64,000 bases of DNA from NCBI GenBank assembly GCA_003439945.1, contig QVRM01002806.1, positions 735,001-799,000 of the forward strand. The letters are read 5' to 3'. Shown here one piece after another: positions 11,518 to 22,941 of this stretch. The notes beneath the pieces were generated by a model. It searched no databases, had not been told where the DNA came from, and was given only the letters and a program-made list of their open reading frames with translations. This DNA comes from Dermanyssus gallinae. Its lineage: Eukaryota > Arthropoda > Arachnida > Mesostigmata > Dermanyssidae. Numbering within the stretch: position 1 is the stretch's first letter; each line of letters starts with the position of its first letter. Made by a program: the position numbers and the translations under genes.

Positions 11518-11623
11518 AAATGCGATGTCTATGATATGTATTCGTAAACCAATCATTGGTTAGTAAAACTACTACTATTTGTGGTATCTCCCGACTTTAT
11601 TGTATTTCAATTTCGGCTTTGTG

Positions 11624-11649
11624 CATATATATATATATATATATATATA
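11624..11649. repeat. (AT)n microsatellite
   Basis: Thirteen AT units, just after the untranslated DNA that follows the LINE fragment at 11272-11517. Confidence 0.9.
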
Positions 11650-11850
11650 GGCTAAGGGTAAAATACGTGCTAGCTAGACAAAAGGGCTGGCCTAACACTG
11701 ACGTTGAGTAAAAGCAAAGGCATCCTCCTAGTTAACCCAATGGCCTCTCTAATTTTAGAAACTAATTTTAGATGGTCAGGACAACAAGCTTGTCTATAGC
11801 GCCGTCTATCTTGGAATGCACCTGGGCAGAAGACTACTGGCACACCCTGC

Positions 11851-12859
11851 ATGTTTATGGCGGCAGAAAAGGCTACTAAGGTCTCGCACAAGTCGCTTTC
11901 ACTTAAAAGCCTAGTAAGTCATCGACTTAGTATGTATTCGAGTAAGTCATCGAAACAGAACTTAAAGATGAACTTCAATAATCAGCTTTTTGTTGCAGCC
12001 CCTTCCACTTATCATCCTCCACCGATCGCGTCGGAATGCACGTACCCTTATCCGACGCTTGGCAGGATTCAAGCACATGCTCTACCACAACATGTGCAAC
12101 CCCAGGTTGTTCTGCAGCAAGTGCAGCCACCGATTCCGCTCGAACAAGTGAAAATCGATGGCTGGTCTCAGGCACTTCCACCACAACGCATGGCTCGGAC
12201 ACATCGACGCCGTATAATTCGACAAGTAATTCGAACAGAAACCTCACCTCGGTCGGTTCCAACATTAGAACCGAGTCCGGCAATTCAACAAGTAGTGCCC
12301 CAGACATTCTGCACACAAGAAGTACCCCAGACATTTTGTCTACAAGAAATACACCAGAGATTTTGCCCACAAGAAGTACCCCAGCCCATGCTTATGCAGC
12401 AGAATACCATTGAAGATCAGCTCCTGACCGAAACAGAGGGCTTGCTGACCCTGTATTCGCTGCAAGGCAGTCCCGGTTGGCTGGCTCTGCGGGAGTTTCT
12501 TATTCAAAGTAGGTGGAATTATGCTCAGGTACTAGAACGGCCTTGGCCTGATGAGTGCTTCAGAATCGCGAAAGTTCCAAGCACAGGACCCACGGTGCTA
12601 CGGACGTGCGCATCCAGTTGGTGTTCCAGCACCGCAAATAAGCGTGTCGAATCCTGAAATATCTACGGATCCGAAACTGTGTCCAGCGGCCGCTACTAAT
12701 GACGGTTTGCGACAACGGAAGAGGAAGGCCGATGTTGTTAGCCCTGTCGCGGAGGAGCGGCTGTTTCGGTGTCCGAAGTGTCCGATCGTTGCTTCTGACA
12801 TGGCATGTATCGACGGGCACTTTGCAAGGATGCATAGCATCAAGGCTTCTTCGGCCTAG
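11851..12859 (+). CDS. Candidate Gln/Pro-rich C2H2 zinc-finger protein (frameshifted or spliced)
   Basis: The longest non-element reading in the window. The first frame (11851-12657) is rich in Gln and Pro and has a short internal repeat around VPQTFC, four times as TFCTQE, TFCLQE, RFCPQE and the last as PMLMQQ. The plausible continuation is in another frame (12551-12859): basic segment RQRKRKADVV, then one finger CPKCPIVASDMACIDGHFARMH (CX2CX13HX4H) near the C terminus. A frame change or small intron is needed between about 12560 and 12650. A good splice acceptor (CTTTTTGTTGCAG, ending 11998) could make the true first exon start there. AATAAA lies about 90 bp after the stop. It could be a host gene or an element ORF; function unknown. 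Confidence 0.45.
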
Positions 12860-12949
12860 GAAGAGCATTTGTAGAACGCCCTGTATTATCTTTCATGTGT
12901 GCCTTATATTACGTTTTTTTATTTGTTAGTGCCTGTGTTCTGTACGTTA

Positions 12950-12955
12950 AATAAA
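12950..12955 (+). terminator. AATAAA polyadenylation signal
   Basis: Canonical AATAAA about 90 bp after the TAG that closes the zinc-finger reading at 12859. A T-rich stretch follows within 30 bp. Confidence 0.5.
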
Positions 12956-13061
12956 ATGTATAACTTACGCAATTTAACTATTTTTCTTTATTTCTTTATA
13001 TATGCCTATTGTAGGTAATATTTGTCGTATTCAAAAGGCTAGCACTAAAAACAACTGAAGT

Positions 13062-13074
13062 TATATATATATAT

Positions 13075-13115
<41 letters not shown>

Positions 13116-13132
13116 GCATATATATTTGCCCC
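13062..13132. repeat. (TA)n microsatellite at the 5' side of element G
   Basis: Two TA tracts with a short T run between them. The right edge (about 13129) joins RT-derived sequence directly. Confidence 0.92.
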
Positions 13133-13990
13133 CAGCTAACGCACCTGGTCAACCAAGCCTACTGTACCGCTTCTTACCTGGTCCTCCCAGATGCCCGAGT
13201 ACCTTTGCCCCCTTCCCCTTTGTTTTGCCTGAGCATCAAAGAGCTAGCTGAATCTTTCAAGCGCCCACTAAACATTTGGTACACAGTGCACAGGCCCCGG
13301 ACCTCCGCACTCTCCAAATGTAAGGTCCCTCGATAATGACCTGGAGTTTCTGGGAGTCCCCTCCGGCCGAAGGGGCACGCATACGCACTCGAATAATGGC
13401 AGAACAAGCTAAATTACGTCGCTGACAACCTCACGCCACTCGGTGCTTACCGCGCCATCTTTTGCTTCGATCTTCGTTCTCAGCAACAAGGGTCACCCAC
13501 CTACTCTGAGGAGCTGATCCAACAAAGCGGTTAGACGACCTGAGTACATTGAACAAGTGGACTCTTAACACCCTCGAGCCTCTTATTAATCTACCGCTGG
13601 CGCCTTCCGCTCGAAAACCAACACAAGTGCCGGGTTGTCGTGCATCATGAGCGCAGGACGGCGTGTCGGACGTGCCGGTATTAACGACACCTTCGGCCGA
13701 GCGCTTCATGCAAATTCCCCTGCATTCTAGAGCCCCAGGGCTTCTCCGCCGACGATGGTAAGCGCCCTGATGGGATGACTCTTACCCACATGCGTTTCAA
13801 ATGCTAGCGTTCGAGACCTTGGGCGGTCCAGGCAGCTTTAGTCGCAAACACCTCTACAGGGTCGGTGAGCAGCTGAACCTCGCAACCGAAGACAAGAGAC
13901 TTGCGATCTTCTTGAAACAACGCCTCGATCTCGACGTCCAACGCGTTCATCCGCGGCTAGCTGCTGAAGTGGTTCCAACTCACTCTATAA
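13133..13990 (+). mobile_element. RLE-type LINE fragment, element G
   Basis: A 5'-truncated, decayed plus-strand copy of the element C family. It begins at an RT segment with KELAESFKRPLNIWY (element C: VDTLRSPLNTWY), passes LEFLGVPSG (element C: LELLGVPLL) and reaches the RLE-region tail: AGRRVGRAGINDTFGRAL, then LAFETLGGPGS, then a frame ending in IFLKQRLDLDVQR. Many residues between these blocks are deleted. It is bounded by (TA)n at 13062-13132 and (AT)n near 14036. Confidence 0.75.
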
Positions 13991-14057
13991 AAGAAAGAGT
14001 AATATTCAAAATGCACACGTTTTTGGAAGACGATATATATATATATATTTTTTTTTT

Positions 14058-15743
14058 TGCCGGCCAAAATCGGCTGTCACAATAACAGGCTGCTATTTCT
14101 GTAGCTCTTGGCCAGCCCTAGCTAGAATTCGCTACCCCTGGCGGTACAAAGGTAGCAGTCCACTGTGCCCGTGCATTTCTGGAACCGCGCAAAGTGCCGA
14201 CGGTGATGGTCAAACTGGACTTCCGAAATAATTTAATTAGCGTCCGAAGAGACCATATGCTCCGATCCGTCAAGTCGTGGATACCCTTACCGTTTCACCA
14301 GACAAATCTGGCTTACGGTCAGCCATCACATCTGGCCATGCCCCGTAACTGTATGCTATCGCAAACAGACCTTCAACGGGGTGATCTACAGAGTCTTTTA
14401 CCTTTCTCTCTGTGTATCAAGGAATTGGTGAATTTGCTGCGGTCCCCCCTTAATGCCTGGTACCTAGATGACGGGGTTCTGGGCCAAGACCTCCCGACAG
14501 TACTGAACGATATTCGAAAGGTCATTGACTTTGGTGTAAATAGCAGCCTGACCCTAAACCCGGGCAAATGTTAAGTATATGTTACAACCCACAATGGAAT
14601 TGAGTCACTAGATTTAACGGAGCTCCTAGGCCCACTCTTTTTTTTAGTTTTTTAGAAAACATATAATGTATTATTTAGTGTTATGGTTATTATTTAACAT
14701 ATAATGTATTATTTTAAAAATGCCCTACTCCTTGGCTATCGCGTTGTAATAAAATTGACCTGGAGCTGCTAGGTATGCTCTTGTTGCCGGATGCGATTGC
14801 AAAAGCACTAGCCGGCCGGAAAGACAAACTGGACTTCGCCACAGGCAGACTACCCCAATCGGGGATCCACTGCAGCCTGTTCCTCCTTAGATCTTGCTTT
14901 TCAGCCAAGAGGTTAAGACACCCAGTTAGATGTTGCAATATGTCCTTATCGCCTGAATTTTAATAGCCGTCTAATAATATTAGCCTAGACACTTTATAGC
15001 TTTACCGCTGTGGCAAGGAATCAGGTAATGTTCCAGTTACTCTAAACGGCCTAGGTATGCCGGACGCGGTCATGATGACAAGACCCGCAATCGTGTCACC
15101 ATTAATTCATGCTGCAGACAGGGTTAGGGCATTATTAGATAAAATTGGGTAGAAAGCTTATAACGTAGCTTCAAAGGCTGACCGATTGATTGTCGTATTT
15201 ATTCGACTCCTCTCCCGATGATAGGACTAGGCAGAACAGTTGGACAGCCCCCTTGCAAGAAAAGCGATTGGCAAGCCTCATTGATAGAGCCCCTACCTTA
15301 GCTGATAAATCCAGGCTTCGAGCCGTTTTGGTTACATGGTCCATGAATAGGGACTCTTTTGGATGACGAGACGACGCGCATTAGTAAGGGACTGCGGCTT
15401 GGTGCTGACCAACCACCAATGTCGTTGTGGTTATTTTGAGGACGCGTTGACCCATCATGCCTTGTCATGTGCCTTAAGTTCAGGCCGAAGAGCACGCCAC
15501 TCGGCTTTGAATGACTTTTTTAGTTGAGCACTAAGATCGGCTAGCTTTCCGTGTGTATTGGAACCTCCGGGTCTATCTAGGAACGATGGAAAAGACCTGA
15601 CGGTCTCACTCTGACCCCCTTTAAGCGTGGCCGCATGCTTGTTTGGGACGCAACTGTAACCGACTCATTAGCCCCTTTGGTGGTCGCTGCAGGTGCGTGT
15701 TCACTCCAAGGTGTTAACATAACAAAGTTATATAATTAAAACG

Positions 15744-15745
<2 letters not shown>
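14058..15745 (+). mobile_element. RLE-type LINE fragment, element H
   Basis: A second 5'-truncated plus-strand copy, starting inside the RT. It has MVKLDFRNNLISVRRDH (Ala-Phe replaced), QTDLQRGD (element C: QTGLQQGD) and an intact WYLDDGVLG box, then a TAA after LNPGKC. A 90-bp AT-rich insert with a direct repeat (ACATATAATGTATTATTT) lies at about 14628-14720. The RLE part reads LVWDATVTDSLAPL, and then about 75 codons are missing before a 3' tail (TGTTCACTCCAAGGTGTTAAC) that matches the tail of element C. It ends at (TA)n. Confidence 0.82.

Positions 15746-15790
<45 letters not shown>
15745..15790. repeat. (TA)n microsatellite between elements H and I
   Basis: About 23 TA units. The left edge touches the 3' tail of H, and the right edge touches the truncated 5' end of I. 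Confidence 0.95.
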
Positions 15791-15793
<3 letters not shown>

Positions 15794-16999
15794 GCTGAGG
15801 TGTTCTTACTCAGCCACACGTCTGACTCATGTTCTGAGTGGTATCGATCTTACTGATAAACCAGATGACCTGCGACCCTTCAATAATCTTTCAGCCGCCG
15901 ATACGATAACCAACCTGCCCAACATCGAACTGGACGATACAACCAAGCGAGAGATTTTCTTGCCAATAGCCAAGGGGGGCTTGGCTTACTAGAGGCACTA
16001 TTAGCACTCCCTGCGATAGTTGCTGCCACCCATCAGGTCTCCGACAGGGTCTGCGATCTTCTTGACTATTCCGGTCAGCTCGAATTCACCTCCATGCAAT
16101 ATCAAGTCACGAGCAGTTTAATTTCATCAAAAAATATCACATCTCAAAGCGGACGGTTGTCCTTGCTAGCCAATTAACAAGCCTATTTACTTACTGACCA
16201 AGTTGACAATAACTCTATTAGGGCTTGCCTAAGAGCACCCTCTGCAAAACATGCAAGCGACTGGCTACACGTCCTACCCAGTGCATCATTAGAAACCTTA
16301 CTGGATGATGCCACTACAAGAATATGAGTTGGCCTCCGAGTCAGTACGCCGCTCGTTTACCCTCACCTATGCCGATGTGTGGGGCCGGTAGGCATTAGAG
16401 CTCACCACGCTTAATTTTGCTCCCTCAGTGAAGGTCGTCGACCACGACACGCAGCTATTAACAACACAATACCAAGGGCCTTGATGACGACAGTCTATCC
16501 AAGCACGTTGGAACAAACTGAACTAACCAGATACAACTGCAATCGTTCCAACGGGATGACTTTTGTTCGCCTTGAACGAGGGCGGACTTTCATATAAAAC
16601 GCCACCGTAACCGACTCACTTTCTTCCTCAATGTTTGGGTTCGGTTCATTTAGAATTGGTCACGCCGCGACCCTGGCAGAAAAAAAAACAAAATGAACAA
16701 ATACACCGTAGTGACAACAGCCCATAACTTTAGCCCAGTAGCATTTGAGGCCTTAGGACCACCGGCTCCCCCTGACTAAGAAACTACTTACTAAATTGGG
16801 CGAGCATATGAGGAAAACTACTGGAGTCAAGAGAGCCGCACAATTCTTACGCCAAAGACATTTCATTGACGTCCAGCGAGGCAACGCGATCCCAATTCTG
16901 GGGTTGCTTGCCATATGATGCGCCCCAGAGGTGTTTTAGGCTGACAAATAACACGTTCACATACACAATATTGTAATATAAATTGATGATTAAATTGTG

Positions 17000-17000
<1 letters not shown>
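15791..17000 (+). mobile_element. RLE-type LINE fragment, element I
   Basis: A third plus-strand copy. It starts at a segment matching LLRSCFSATRLTH of element C (here LLRCSYSATRLTH) immediately after (TA)n. It continues through a thumb-like region with KPDDLRPFNNL and a decayed RLE region (RGRTFI, stop, NATVTDSLSSS) to AFEALGPPAP and the C-terminal QRHFIDVQRGN. The RLE acidic residue is lost (NATV in place of DATV). About 80 bp of untranslated tail leads into the next TA tract. Confidence 0.75.

Positions 17001-17002
<2 letters not shown>

Positions 17003-17042
<40 letters not shown>
17003..17042. repeat. (AT)n microsatellite
   Basis: Twenty AT units. The right edge merges with the ATATCGCTCGC start of the R2-clade fragment, so a short microhomology lies at the junction. 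Confidence 0.95.
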
Positions 17043-17044
<2 letters not shown>

Positions 17045-17195
17045 CTCGCACCGGGTCCATAAGAGCGGGAGCTACCATCAAGCAAGGACACGGACAACTG
17101 ACTCTTAACTTCACGTGACACCTTTTTACCACCATTTTTATTAGGGCGAGCACTGCCGAGTGTGCAAACGTATTATAAATGATTAATAAATCATC

Positions 17196-17198
<3 letters not shown>
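17043..17198 (+). mobile_element. R2-clade LINE 3' fragment (family E, copy 1)
   Basis: A 156-bp 5'-truncated copy holding only the last codons (YRSHRVHKSG, then ARTRTTDS and a stop) and the 3' untranslated region. It matches 63190-63360 (family E, opposite orientation) nearly base for base, ending AATCATCACAATA in both. (TA)n lies on both sides. Confidence 0.9.

Positions 17199-17249
<51 letters not shown>
17199..17249. repeat. (AT)n microsatellite
   Basis: About 25 AT units, directly following the 3' end of the R2-clade fragment. Confidence 0.95.
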
Positions 17250-17253
<4 letters not shown>

Positions 17254-17514
17254 GATAACAGAGAGTTTAAGCCAAATGCAAAATAATTGAATTTAAAATG
17301 TGGAAGGCTCTCACATCTCTGGGCAGAAATCGGTCGAGTAGTATACATGATCAAGTGTACATGTAAATATGCAATATATATTTGCAACATATATATTTAT
17401 ACAATATATGTATGTGGGAAACATATTACGGAGGATTTGCCAAGCCAATGTGCCTAGCGGGCGTGAAGTGTGACTATTAAGAGTCCGTTTCGTTTAGGCT
17501 AGACCGAGACCACT

Positions 17515-19040
17515 TTAGAGATGTGCCGCATTTCCACGTTGTATATCAAGATCCAGACGTTGTTTAAAAAAGGACGATGATCTGCAATCACCAGTTGACA
17601 GATTTAGCAAAGTGCCGACTTTGTGGATTAGCTGTCTGGTCCGAACACCAGGAACAGCCAATTTCTCAAACGCAAGAGGGTAGAATTCGTGGGGATACCC
17701 GATTGATGAGTATTTTCTTAGCTTGCTGGTCTTTGCAAGGTGTGCTGCATAACCACCTTCGGATGCGCCGCAGCCGACCATAGAAGGTGCTAGGGAGTCG
17801 ATAACGGTTGCATCCCAAACCAGCTTTTTGCCTGGCTCGAATGGTATAAGTGTAATCCCGTCTGGACGCCTGCCGTCCTCCGCGCAGAGGCCCGAGGGTT
17901 CAAGGATGCACGGACAACCGCATGACCTAAGGGCTCTGTAGAAGGTTTCATTAATAGCGGCATGTCTAGGGCGTTGACCTGCGCTGATGATACACGGTAG
18001 GCCGTGATGTCCCAGTTTGTCGACGGGGTGACCACATTGACACCGATAAGGGCTGACTTCGGCTAGGTCTGCCCCTAGCCGAAGGAATACTGCTGTGCAA
18101 ATCGTCTCGTTGCCAAGAAGAATACCTATGGGTGCACTGGGACGGGCGTGTAATCAGGCGCCTGAATCCTTGGCGAACACGGCGTTTAGACGAGCTCTGG
18201 TCGTGTCGTCCGCAGCTTCATTAAATAGGCGTCGTTGTAGTACGTCAGCGTGCAGAGGGGCACTCCAGTCACGTTAAGATAGTACGTTGTCAGGCCTGCC
18301 TCCGCAGGTTCTCCTGGAGCTGGGCTAAGCGCTTTCTAAACTGGCCAACTCCCGCTGTATCTAAAAGGGGGATTGCCCCGTTTTCTGCGCTTAGCATTGA
18401 TAACACTATGGCAAGCCCGGCCAGGATCTTTAAATTCGGGACCGCGAGGCCCCTTTTAGACACGGGTAGTGATGCCTGTTACCGTGCGCTAGGTGGTAGA
18501 GATGTGTCTAGCAGGGTAGACAGTGTCAATTCGGTGAGCGCTTGCAAGTCGTCGGCTCTATTAGATAGGTCAGGCTTTCGAAGAAGGTGGGTGAGTCTTA
18601 AAAAATAGAAAGAATACCTGAGTGAGAAGACTCCCTGATAGGTTCCCAGAAAAGGAAGGCGAACGTTGGCATTCTCTAGCATTTATCTTTAGCACTCAAT
18701 TGCTCCTGTGAGCCTCTCGAGACAAAGTGGCACACCTAGTAGCTCCAGATCGTCCTTGACGGTCATCTTGCAGCGGGGCAGGAGGTCTCGAAGTAACTCT
18801 ATATGAAGGCAGGTCTTATGAGTAGAGCCCAAGAGGCATACCTAACATTTGGCCAGATTTAATTCCAACCCAGATGTTACACTAAGATGTGCTACTATGT
18901 GAACGTTTCCTCCTAATAGGCCATCGTCAAGGTTCAAGAGGTTCAGCGGGCTCTTAAAGGAATCCACCAGATCCTTGACACCTTTTCGAGGATGAAATGT
19001 CTTGGACGGATAACCATGTCCTCGCGTAACGATGACATTG
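17515..19040 (-). mobile_element. RLE-type LINE fragment, element F
   Basis: A minus-strand, 5'-truncated relative of element C. From the right: VKDLVDSFKSPLNLLNLDDGLLGG, where the YLDD box now reads NLDD; LELNLAKC; DDLELLGVPL; then decayed thumb sequence. The RLE block is well kept: EDGRRPDGITLIP then KKLVWDATVIDSLAPS, with both acidic positions present. It closes with HEFYPLAFEKL and KQRLDLDIQRGN at 17515. About 110 bp of untranslated tail then leads towards an AT-rich edge near 17400. Confidence 0.8.
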
Positions 19041-19360
19041 ACTGGCCTTCAAGATCTTGCATATTTATGCCGGTAGGTTCGTCATGTGGTGTATTTTTCA
19101 AGTGTACGCTAATAGTCCCACGACCATCGGCGAACTAAGCCTAACACTGAAGTGTGTATTAATGTAACCTGAGTTATGTCAAAAACTTCAAAAAATGGGT
19201 GTCTCATATTCAGCTGGTGAAAATAACGTCACCAATATTGTACAACATTAGCAATAGCGTTATGTCTGTAGCGCTATTTTTATTGTTTTAAATTAACAAG
19301 CAAATAGATCTACAACACGCTTGTTTTTATGATACTTTAAATAAAATTTTGCAATCACAC
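19041..19360. other. No gene recognised
   Basis: AT-rich DNA between element F and the TA/palindrome cluster. Nothing identifiable. Confidence 0.5.
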
Positions 19361-19401
19361 TACATGTATATATATATATATATATACATATACATGTAGT
19401 G

Positions 19402-19439
<38 letters not shown>

Positions 19440-19457
19440 CATATACATGTAGTGTGA

Positions 19458-19500
<43 letters not shown>
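19361..19500. repeat. (TA)n cluster with palindromic TACATGTAGTGTGA arms
   Basis: TCACACTACATGTATATA at 19361 is the inverse of ATATACATGTAGTGTGA at about 19389, with (TA)n between them. The second arm is repeated directly near 19441. Three TA tracts alternate with these arms. Confidence 0.85.
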
Positions 19501-19501
<1 letters not shown>

Positions 19502-21110
19502 CACAACTGAATATGTATACATATGCTTCCACTACTACAGCTCTAACTTTTTGTTCGAAACGTTTGCATGGATGGTTATATCCACTATTGCTAACGATTT
19601 GTCAGGGCAAGAGAAAAGCGTTGACTGTTCAACCTGGAAGGAACAGCATTCTACGCAGCTAGAAGGATTTTCGGTCGTTGTTTTTGGCCATGCTTGAGAC
19701 TCTAGGTTCTACTTTTCTGGCTTCCCTTTCCATGCTCCTAATCACTTGGCCTCGAAAAGTCTATATAACGACCCTTAAGGCTGGCGAACGGCAAACCTTC
19801 GTCATCCGTTACGTACCGATTCGATGCTTGTACTCGCTGCCGACAACACCCCCTCCAAAGCAAACTTAAATGGTACGAGGCCCCCGACAAATCTGTCTGG
19901 CGGTGACGTTTTGGTAGGAGGAAAACGACAAATCTCCACTTCTTCCGCCAGATGATTTCCATTGTGATGAGTCTGCCCGAGGAGTGACCTTGTGCCCGTC
20001 TTTTTCGACTCTGTTTTCTTTCTTCATCCTTCTCCGTTGGTTTCATTTGCGTCTCTCTCATTCTTGCTCTCCCTAACCTGAGGTGCCCAGTCTTTATCGT
20101 GTGCCTACCTCGTACTGTGGCGTTCTTTAAGCCAACCAACAGTGGAAACGGCAGCAGACATCAGCCACAATCACACACACACACTTTCTCTTTCCAAAAC
20201 TCCAGCCCTGAGAAGCTAACGACAACACTACCGTCAAAACGCAAGCGGCTATACTGAGGCACCAGACCCTGGTACACTGCATATAAGTTAGCAAAATTAA
20301 ACGTTGGCGTAGCGCCTACCCAACTAGCTACATCGCTACATTCACGGGTTGGGGTGCGCCATGCGTCCCAAATAGCCTGCCAACGACACAGTTCTCGTTA
20401 AAGCAAAGAGCGAAGTGTTCTTTGCTTGTGACAGATACGCTATAATTTAGTGCGCAAAGCTGCCAAATTAGCAACTAAATTGCTAGCCGTTCTCATTTCA
20501 TCATTTCTCATCAACCTAAACACACGACAAAAAGTCTGAGCGCGTGAAAATAATTACGCTACAAATTATTCGTGTGCTTCAGCCAAAAGCACGTACTAAA
20601 TCTGATATAAATTTCTACATTAAATTAACATACATGCTAATAGGAGTGCACAGGTGCGACGACATGCCTAAACAATCATATATATGAAAGATGTTTATGT
20701 ACAAACATATATGCATTGCTTCGGATCCCCTTATTCATTGGACCAATGAGCTGTAAAATATTGGCTACGGATGCCTTAGGCAAAAGACGTGCGTAAAATT
20801 AATTTAAAAAATAAAAATAAGCCTACTGTATGTACGAATAGCTTGTGTTGCACACAAGACCCGCACAATAGTAAGGACGGCTAGGCAAATCATTGGGTTT
20901 TATGGTTTTGAGTGAGATTTTCCAGCGGCACACGGGCGAGCCATAAAGATCGTGCCCCAGATTGGCAAGCATCGCGAATATCGCCCATTCCCGTTTATAC
21001 ACGAAAAGACCGAGCAAGTAAGTGAAAACCTTTGGGAAGATTTTCCGCTGTATCTCAATGATGATCCCATCTGTGGGCCATGCGGCATACCTATATATAT
21101 AAATATATAT
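19501..21110. other. No gene recognised
   Basis: Contains two overlapping chance frames (19678-20139) and a frame at 20952-21086 (PLYLNDDPICGPCGIP) with no recognisable homology. It ends in a short TA-rich stretch where the Tc1-like element begins. Confidence 0.5.
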
Positions 21111-22262
21111 AGCAACTCTTGTTTTTTTTGTGATTATTTTGGCTTGATTTACTTGATTGACTTGAAATATTAGCAACGAGAACGTCTTACGAAGTATTCG
21201 ATTCTTAGCAGGGCTGTATGACTTATTTGGTACTACATATTCTATTCTAGAAACGGGGTTTTTCGTCCCTTCTTCTGAATCAAATCGTAAAGTCGGTTTT
21301 TCCTGGAGTTGATGAGCTGTTATAAGTGCGAAAGTGGAATATTAGTCCATGCTTGCTGGTCAGCTTCTTTGAATTATCATATTGTCGACAATTTGCGTAA
21401 ATCTGCTGCACCAAATGTGTCCAAAGATTTTCGATGGGATTCAGGTCTGGACTCAATGCCGGCCAGAAAAAGGCTATAGTGCTAGCCGAGATATGAAACG
21501 TGGCGTTGTCTTGTTAAAAAGCTGCGTCAGATCCCCCAATTCTTCTGAAATGGGCTTCTTGCTGGCAACCGACGATACGCTCGTACTTGTCGAAATTGTT
21601 TCGGCCCACAATCGCGACTATTTCAGACTTGCCGTTATATCCAAACGCGTCATCGAGTTTTTGTCAGAACTTAACACTCGGGACACTGTGGATCGGTGCA
21701 CTGGCACTCCCAAAGTGGTCCTGATCTTAGAAGAAGACATTTAGTCATGAGTAGCCAACTATATGATTCTACGTCGATCTCGAAAAGTCAAAACTGGCTT
21801 ACGCTCACTGTTAGATCTGCACCTTTGGTTCACTCAAGGGTGTAAGAATCTGCTGATAGTGCCCTTATGCCGTCCTAATCTGGTTGCTATAGCAGTTACT
21901 GTCCTACGGACCGAGCTCAGCATATGCCCCAATTCTTGTCTTTTCGTTGTCCAAGAGATCCCTTGTACGACCCATGGTTTAAACATAAGCTTCGGCGTTA
22001 GTTCGGAAAAACGACTGAGCTGTAAAATATTTTGCAGCTTTTGATTAATTGATTTAGCTAGACAATGTTCCTGACATTTGATCCCTGGTATCGTATATCA
22101 GCTGTAGTATCGACTATCCTTTACAAACAACAGCTGTGTTGTTAGCGAAATTAACACCATACTCGTGGTTCGTCATGTACATCATACCCTTAGAATTTCA
22201 AGCCATTCAAATAAATCAAGCCGAAATTATCACAAAAAAACATGAGTTCCTTTTTTTGGAAC
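21111..22262 (-). mobile_element. Tc1-like DNA transposon with terminal inverted repeats
   Basis: About 1.15 kb, bounded by imperfect terminal inverted repeats of about 58 bp: left 21112-21169 and right about 22194-22252. Both have the core TTTTTTTGTGATNATTTNGGCTTGATTT when read inward. TA repeats touch both outer edges, which suits TA-target insertion. The transposase relic inside runs on the minus strand and is broken. The element is a dead copy. Confidence 0.85.
21280..21980 (-). pseudogene. Tc1-like transposase relic
   Basis: Readable in pieces on the minus strand. The N-terminal helix-turn-helix has MGRTRDLLDNEKTRIGAYAEL and, after a shift, TAIATRLGRHKGTISRFL. A second DNA-binding segment reads TTLGVPVHRSTVSRVL. 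Then come the catalytic blocks QDNATFHISAS (second Asp) and WPALSPDLNPIENLW (Glu of DDE), and the end QIYANCRQYDN. The segment with the first catalytic Asp is missing. Stops and frame changes interrupt it throughout. Such enzymes cut the element ends and join them into TA. Confidence 0.85.
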
Positions 22263-22263
22263 G

Positions 22264-22266
22264 CAC

Positions 22267-22352
<86 letters not shown>
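22264..22352. repeat. (TA)n microsatellite flanking the Tc1-like element
   Basis: About 42 TA units, starting within 10 bp of the right inverted repeat. Confidence 0.95.
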
Positions 22353-22835
22353 AGTAATTGTGTCGTCGTTATTGAAAGAAGCAAGAGGCACATCGTAAAC
22401 GTTCACAACGTCTGATATAAACACAGGCTTGTCGCATGTCCTGGGTTTTGTTTACTCTGTTAGAGCGTGCATTTGAGGACACTCAAGTAAACTACGAGTT
22501 AATTGGATTTCTGTTCGAGTGCATTTTGTGACAGGCAGGCTGTCAGTCGTGTCCAACAAGAAGTCTCTGAGCTCGGCAAGTAGCTGTCATTCAACGGGCG
22601 TCCAAGCACCTGTCGGATCGAGTCGAATTTCCAGACGGCTCGCAGTTGCATTCGATCTGTATCAAAAGCACACACTTGATATATGAGTATTGATCCTGTT
22701 ACAGCAAACAACGTTAGGTCACGCGCCAAGAGTAACAGCAACGTTCGTAAGGCTTTCCAGCAGTTGTTTCATGAGTAAACGATGTTGCAAAGATCTTTGT
22801 CCTAACACTAGTTGTCAGCCGATACCCCTGAAATC

Positions 22836-22837
<2 letters not shown>
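22353..22837. other. No gene recognised
   Basis: Mixed-composition DNA with short chance frames only. Confidence 0.5.
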
Positions 22838-22906
<69 letters not shown>

Positions 22907-22941
22907 CTATATATATATGTATATATATATATATATATATG
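22838..22941. repeat. (TA)n microsatellite, interrupted
   Basis: About 100 bp of TA with a few TG/CT interruptions. An open frame of the minus strand (from 23061) runs into it. Confidence 0.93.

Noticed and set aside
11670..11891. Minus-strand open frame of 73 codons
   Set aside because: No recognisable motif and it overlaps the start of the plus-strand candidate gene; not supported as a gene.
12036..12413. Second plus-strand frame and minus-strand frame over the Gln/Pro-rich region
   Set aside because: Repeat-rich, GC-rich composition opens all frames; the frame with the internal repeat is preferred.
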